A stretch of DNA of 64,000 nucleotides. Source: an uncultured Eubacteriales bacterium. GTDB taxonomy: Bacteria > Bacillota > Clostridia > Oscillospirales > Acutalibacteraceae. The stretch is from assembly GCA_934695425.1 (NCBI GenBank), contig CAKUVH010000001.1:124001-188000 (forward strand), in the 5' to 3' direction. The translations under genes were made by a program, and so were the position numbers. A model generated the notes under the pieces. That model was given only the letters and a program-made list of their open reading frames with translations. It did no database searches and was not told the origin of the DNA. Positions 60,498 to 64,000 of the stretch are shown one piece after another. Position 1 is the first letter of the stretch. The number at the start of each line of letters is the position of its first letter.

Positions 60498-61523
60498 TTG
60501 GATAATGTTTGTTGCGTTATTTTAGCGGCCGGAGAAGGAAAGAGGATGAAATCCAACATTCCTAAGGTGTTGTCTTCGGTGCTTTTTGAGCCCATGGTTG
60601 GGTGGGTGGTTAATGCCGTAGTAAAAAGCAATATAAATAATATTTGTGTGGTTACAGGGTACAAACACGAGCTGGTTCAGAAGTATCTTGAAAGCCTGGA
60701 ACACAATTTGGAAAGTGTCATACAGGAAGAAAGAAAAGGTACTGCTCATGCTGTTATGACTGCGGGAAATTTTTTGAAAGAGCATATTGACGGCGATGTT
60801 TTGATTTTAGGCGGCGATGCTCCGTTTATTGACAAAGCCACTATAATAAAAGCTTATAAGATTCACAAAAACTCAAATAATTCCGCTACCATTATTTCTT
60901 CCAGAATAGAAAATCCCACAGGGTACGGTAGAATTATAAGAGAGCAAAAAGATTATAATGTTGAAGCAATCGTTGAAGAAAAAGATGCCACATTTAGTCA
61001 AAAATCAATAAAAGAGATAAATTCAGGGGCATATTGGTTTAAAGTAAGAGATTTATTGGAATTTATTTACAGCGTGACTGATAATACTTCCCAGAATGAA
61101 TTTTATTTAACTTCTGTCATAGAGCTTTTGATTAAGGGCGGAAAAAGAGTTGATGCATTTGAAGCTTCTTCTCCCGACGTGGCTTTAGGAGCAAATGATA
61201 CATGTCAGCTTCAAAAATTAAATGAAATCGCGCGAAAAAAAGTTTTAGATGGTCTAATTGAAAATGGAGTGAAAATTCCATGCACAGACGGTATAATTGT
61301 AGGAAGGTGGGTTCAAGTAGGTTCAGGAACCACGATTTTACCCAGCACAATACTTACCGGTAAAACTATAATTGGTAGAGAATGCATTATAGGTCCTTGC
61401 ACTCAAATAATTGATTCTTCGATAGGCGATAACACAGTGGTTAACAACAGTTATTGTAAGAGCAGCGTCATTAAAGATAATCAAAAAATCGGACCGTTTG
61501 CATCTTTTTATAAAATTAAGTAA
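60498..61523 (+). CDS. GlmU-like UDP-GlcNAc pyrophosphorylase, shortened
   Basis: 341 residues from TTG (AGGAG 8 nt upstream). The uridyltransferase domain is complete: ILAAGEGKRMKSNIPKVL, EERKGTAHAV, GGDAPF, PTGYGRII and a NSGAYWF segment. The left-handed beta-helix is present only in part (about 265-341), and the acetyltransferase catalytic part of full GlmU (usual length about 455) is missing. It should form UDP-GlcNAc from GlcNAc-1-phosphate only. It is upstream of prs, where a full glmU normally sits. Confidence 0.85.
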   Translation: MDNVCCVILAAGEGKRMKSNIPKVLSSVLFEPMVGWVVNAVVKSNINNICVVTGYKHELVQKYLESLEHNLESVIQEERKGTAHAVMTAGNFLKEHIDGDVLILGGDAPFIDKATIIKAYKIHKNSNNSATIISSRIENPTGYGRIIREQKDYNVEAIVEEKDATFSQKSIKEINSGAYWFKVRDLLEFIYSVTDNTSQNEFYLTSVIELLIKGGKRVDAFEASSPDVALGANDTCQLQKLNEIARKKVLDGLIENGVKIPCTDGIIVGRWVQVGSGTTILPSTILTGKTIIGRECIIGPCTQIIDSSIGDNTVVNNSYCKSSVIKDNQKIGPFASFYKIK

Positions 61524-61573
61524 AGCGTAAATTTTGCTTTGCAGATGTTAAAATAATAAAGGAGAGATAAAAC

Positions 61574-62536
61574 ATGGAATGTCAGGGGCGAGATTTGAGA
61601 ATTTTTTCAGCCAATTCAAATCCAAATTTAGCTAAGGATATAGCGAAAGAGTTAGGATGTGAACTAGGAAAATCAGAAGTTAAGCGTTTTAGTGACGGTG
61701 AAATTTCTGTATCCATTCATGAATCTGTAAGAGGTGCGGATTGCTTTATAGTCCAATCTACTTGCGACCCGGTTAATGATAATCTTATGGAACTACTTTT
61801 AATGATTGATGCAGTTAAAAGGGCGTCGGCTGCAAGAATCACTGCGGTTATTCCTTATTTTGGATACGCTCGTCAAGATCGTAAAGCCAAACCCCGTGAT
61901 CCCATCTCAGCCAAATTGGTTGCTGATTTAATTACTACCGCAGGCGCAGACAGAATACTCACCATGGAGCTACACACTTTGCAAATTCAAGGATTTTTCG
62001 ACATTCCGGTAGACCATATAATTGCAGCTCCTATTTTTGCTTCCTTCATAAAGGAAATTGATGGATTTAATCCGGAAGAATTCACTGTTTTGGCTCCTGA
62101 TTTGGGCTCAATTTCCAGAGCAAGACAATTTGCTACAAGGCTCGGATGTCCGTTGGCGCTCATAGATAAGCGCAGACCTAAAGCGAATGTAAGTCAAGTA
62201 ATGAACATCATAGGTGATGTAAAAGGAAAGAAAATTATCCTTGTAGACGACATTATGGATACCGCAGGCACAATTTGTAATGCGGCAGATGCAGTTGTCG
62301 AAAAAGGCGGCGCGAAAGAGGTATATGCTTATGTCGCTCATGCGGTACTTTCCGGAAAAGCAAAAGAAAATTTGAAAAACAGCTGTATAAAAAAACTTAT
62401 AGCACTTAATACAATAGATATTCCTGAAGAAAAAATGCTTGATAAATTTACAGTTCTCAATGTTGCTCCTATACTTTCAGAAGCAATCAAGAGAGTAAAT
62501 AGCGATAGACCAATTTCTACGATGATTTTAGAGTAA
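61574..62536 (+). CDS. prs: Ribose-phosphate pyrophosphokinase (PRPP synthase)
   Basis: Makes PRPP from ribose-5-phosphate and ATP. The 320 residues have VQSTCDPVNDNLMELLLMID, YFGYARQDRKAKPRDPIS (ATP site), and VDDIMDTAGTIC (PRPP loop). AAGGAGAGAT precedes the ATG. It receives ribose-5-phosphate from the transketolase genes upstream. Confidence 0.97.
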   Translation: MECQGRDLRIFSANSNPNLAKDIAKELGCELGKSEVKRFSDGEISVSIHESVRGADCFIVQSTCDPVNDNLMELLLMIDAVKRASAARITAVIPYFGYARQDRKAKPRDPISAKLVADLITTAGADRILTMELHTLQIQGFFDIPVDHIIAAPIFASFIKEIDGFNPEEFTVLAPDLGSISRARQFATRLGCPLALIDKRRPKANVSQVMNIIGDVKGKKIILVDDIMDTAGTICNAADAVVEKGGAKEVYAYVAHAVLSGKAKENLKNSCIKKLIALNTIDIPEEKMLDKFTVLNVAPILSEAIKRVNSDRPISTMILE

Positions 62537-62549
62537 TTGCGGTAATATT

Positions 62550-63122
62550 ATGAATTCGATAGATTATATTGTAGTTGGACTTGGAAATCCGGATAAAAAA
62601 TATGAGAACACCAGACACAACACCGGATTTATGGTCGTAGATTATATAGCAAAAAAATTGAACGCAAAAATGACCACTGATAAATTCAGTGGTCTGTGTT
62701 CGTCGGTTACTTGGAATAATAAAAAAATTTTATTGTTGAAACCTCAAACATATATGAATCTTAGCGGCAAGTCAGTCTTATCGGCAATGTCTTTTTATAA
62801 AGTCAAACCGGATAGGATTATTCTTATTTTTGATGATATATCATTGCCTGTGGGAAAAATGAGAATAAGAAAAAAAGGCTCGCACGGTGGGCAAAATGGA
62901 GTTAAGAATATCATCGCTCTTTGTGGGTCTGATAAATTTCCTCGTATAAAAGTCGGAATCGGAAGTAAACCTAATGAAAATTGGGATTTGGCAAATTGGG
63001 TATTGTCAAAATTTTCAAAAACTGAACTTGATTCCATAAATGAAATCTCAGAGCGCGCATATGAAGCGGTTGAATTGATGATTTCTGATAAAATTGACGA
63101 AGCAATGAATAAATTTAATTAA
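62550..63122 (+). CDS. pth: Peptidyl-tRNA hydrolase
   Basis: Frees tRNA from dropped-off peptidyl-tRNA. The 190 residues have GLGNPDKKYENTRHNTGF with the catalytic His, KPQTYMNLSGKSV and the KGSHGGQNGVKNI signature. It follows prs by 13 bp, a common clostridial order. Confidence 0.96.
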   Translation: MNSIDYIVVGLGNPDKKYENTRHNTGFMVVDYIAKKLNAKMTTDKFSGLCSSVTWNNKKILLLKPQTYMNLSGKSVLSAMSFYKVKPDRIILIFDDISLPVGKMRIRKKGSHGGQNGVKNIIALCGSDKFPRIKVGIGSKPNENWDLANWVLSKFSKTELDSINEISERAYEAVELMISDKIDEAMNKFN

Positions 63123-63134
63123 CGGTGGTGATTA

Positions 63135-63174
63135 AAAGAGTAACAGTGAGCAGTTTTGGCTCATTATCTCTTTG
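63135..63174 (+). promoter_or_regulatory. Stem-loop directly before tlyA
   Basis: AAAGAG and CTCTTT bracket an inner TGAGC/GCTCA hairpin with a 7-base loop. It ends right at the tlyA ATG (63175), where no Shine-Dalgarno is visible. Confidence 0.4.
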
Positions 63175-63972
63175 ATGAAAAAGCGAATAGATGTTATATT
63201 ATTTGAAAAAAATTTAGCAAGCAGCAGGGAAAAAGCCAGGCGCTTAATTTCCGATAGGCTTGTTTTTGTAAATGGTAACGAAGTAAAAAAATTTAGTGAA
63301 AAATTTGATGAAGATGAAACAATAGAAGTTAAGCCCGGAGGACTTCAATATGTCAGTCGTGGCGGATTGAAGTTGGAAAAAGCTCTTAAAAATTTCGATA
63401 TAGACGTATCAGGTAAAATTGCAATGGACGTCGGAGCCTCCACGGGCGGGTTTACCGATTGCATGCTTATAAACGGATGTGATAAGGTCTACAGCGTGGA
63501 TGTCGGTCACGGTCAGCTTGACAAAAAATTGCTTGATGATAACAGAGTTATAAACCTGGAAAAAACTAACATAAGAAGTATAGATTCTTCTTTAATAAAG
63601 GATAAGATTACGTTTTTTACCGTGGATGTCTCATTTATTTCATTGACTCTGGTCATGAATCCAATAAGAAATATTATCGAAAGCGGTGCAAGCGGAGTTT
63701 GTTTGATTAAGCCTCAATTTGAAGTTGGCAAAGAAAATATAGGTAAAAACGGAATTGTTAAAGATAAAAAACTTCATATTTTTGCTATAAGCAAGGTATG
63801 CGATTTTTGCATCGAAAACGGTTTTGCTGTTTTGGCGCTTGATTATTCTCCTATAAAAGGTCCGGATGGAAATATTGAGTATCTTATTCTTGTGAAAAAA
63901 TCCGAATCTCCGTATATCGATGAGTTCGTGGATATCGAAAATGTAGTCGAGGATTCCCACGAGAAATTGTGA
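63175..63972 (+). CDS. tlyA: TlyA-family rRNA 2'-O-methyltransferase
   Basis: 265 residues from the ATG at 63175. The N-terminal S4 RNA-binding domain has SREKARRLISDRLVFVNG. An FtsJ-like methyltransferase domain has MDVGASTGGFTDCML (SAM site), and a KPQFEVGKENIGKNGIV segment. TlyA proteins 2'-O-methylate 16S and 23S rRNA and are linked to capreomycin sensitivity. Some are called hemolysins, but the enzyme role is well supported. The next gene's start follows. Confidence 0.93.
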   Translation: MKKRIDVILFEKNLASSREKARRLISDRLVFVNGNEVKKFSEKFDEDETIEVKPGGLQYVSRGGLKLEKALKNFDIDVSGKIAMDVGASTGGFTDCMLINGCDKVYSVDVGHGQLDKKLLDDNRVINLEKTNIRSIDSSLIKDKITFFTVDVSFISLTLVMNPIRNIIESGASGVCLIKPQFEVGKENIGKNGIVKDKKLHIFAISKVCDFCIENGFAVLALDYSPIKGPDGNIEYLILVKKSESPYIDEFVDIENVVEDSHEKL

Positions 63973-63989
63973 TTTTTAAGGTGTATTTT

Positions 63990-64000
63990 ATGAAAAAAAT
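63990..64000 (+). CDS. Start of the next gene, cut by the window; NAD kinase likely
   Basis: ATG with AAGGTG 6 nt upstream, 17 bp after tlyA. Only MKK is visible. In Clostridia tlyA is very often followed by the NAD kinase gene, which is the sole basis for the guess. Confidence 0.35.

Noticed and set aside
1..64000. tRNA or rRNA genes
   Set aside because: Scanning by eye for conserved T-loop and rRNA sequences found none outside coding regions; a covariance search would be needed to be certain.

Overview
This window is AT-rich chromosomal DNA from a spore-forming member of the Clostridia (Bacillota). The evidence is the complete cotJA-cotJB-cotJC spore-coat cluster, strong AGGAGG-type ribosome binding sites with frequent TTG and GTG starts, an IreB phosphoprotein, a DAP-lysine operon for peptidoglycan, and clostridial gene neighbourhoods (yqeG-aroQ, prs-pth, tlyA followed by a probable NAD kinase). 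No rRNA, tRNA or CRISPR array was found. Most of the window is housekeeping, with several islands of unrecognised or oddly built genes between the core operons.

Layout. 1-3.1 kb: the 3' end of recO, then feoB-feoA on the minus strand. 3.1-7.2 kb: an isolated two-gene minus-strand operon with a near-consensus promoter and its own terminator. It encodes a small protein resembling the tube protein of contractile injection systems (Afp7-like) and a 1065-residue protein with a proline-rich repetitive centre. 7.2-10.8 kb: lipoprotein, response regulator, histidine kinase, prmC. 10.8-15.3 kb: tgt, a deoxyribosyltransferase-like gene, and asd-dapA-dapB. 15.4-24.8 kb: queA, rpsB-tsf, pgi, rpmF-der-plsY-phosphatase-typA. 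24.8-25.8 kb: an unknown gene whose promoter spacer is a TA repeat and whose reading frame breaks at a GGTT repeat, a candidate phase-variable locus. 25.8-30.9 kb: rplS, tandem signal peptidases, an acetyltransferase and a NitT/TauT-type ABC importer. 31-37.4 kb: cotJABC, two unknown secreted proteins, an unknown cytoplasmic protein, a 52-codon gene plus a large serine recombinase, and a Nudix protein. 37.5-39.5 kb (minus): ireB, aroQ, yqeG, and an S21 ribosomal protein with a repeat-containing acidic insertion.

39.6-50.9 kb is a surface-polymer and wall-growth block: glycosyltransferases, LicD, TarI/TarJ-type CDP-ribitol enzymes, a polymerase/ligase and a flippase. It runs directly into an FHA-FtsW/RodA fusion and its partner penicillin-binding protein. 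50.9-54.3 kb holds an ABC-2 export/immunity-type transporter followed by an S41 protease whose N terminus looks like a double-glycine bacteriocin leader. 54.3-58 kb (minus): lgt, an active/inactive M16 protease pair and a small membrane protein. 58-64 kb: cdd, split transketolase, a shortened GlmU, prs, pth, tlyA and the first bases of the next gene.

The most promising loci for new biology are the orphan injection-system-like operon (3.1-7.2 kb), the leader-bearing S41 protease next to its transporter (51-54.3 kb), the expanded S21 (38.9-39.4 kb) and the double-repeat locus (24.8-25.8 kb). All functional calls come from reading motifs by eye. No database search was run.
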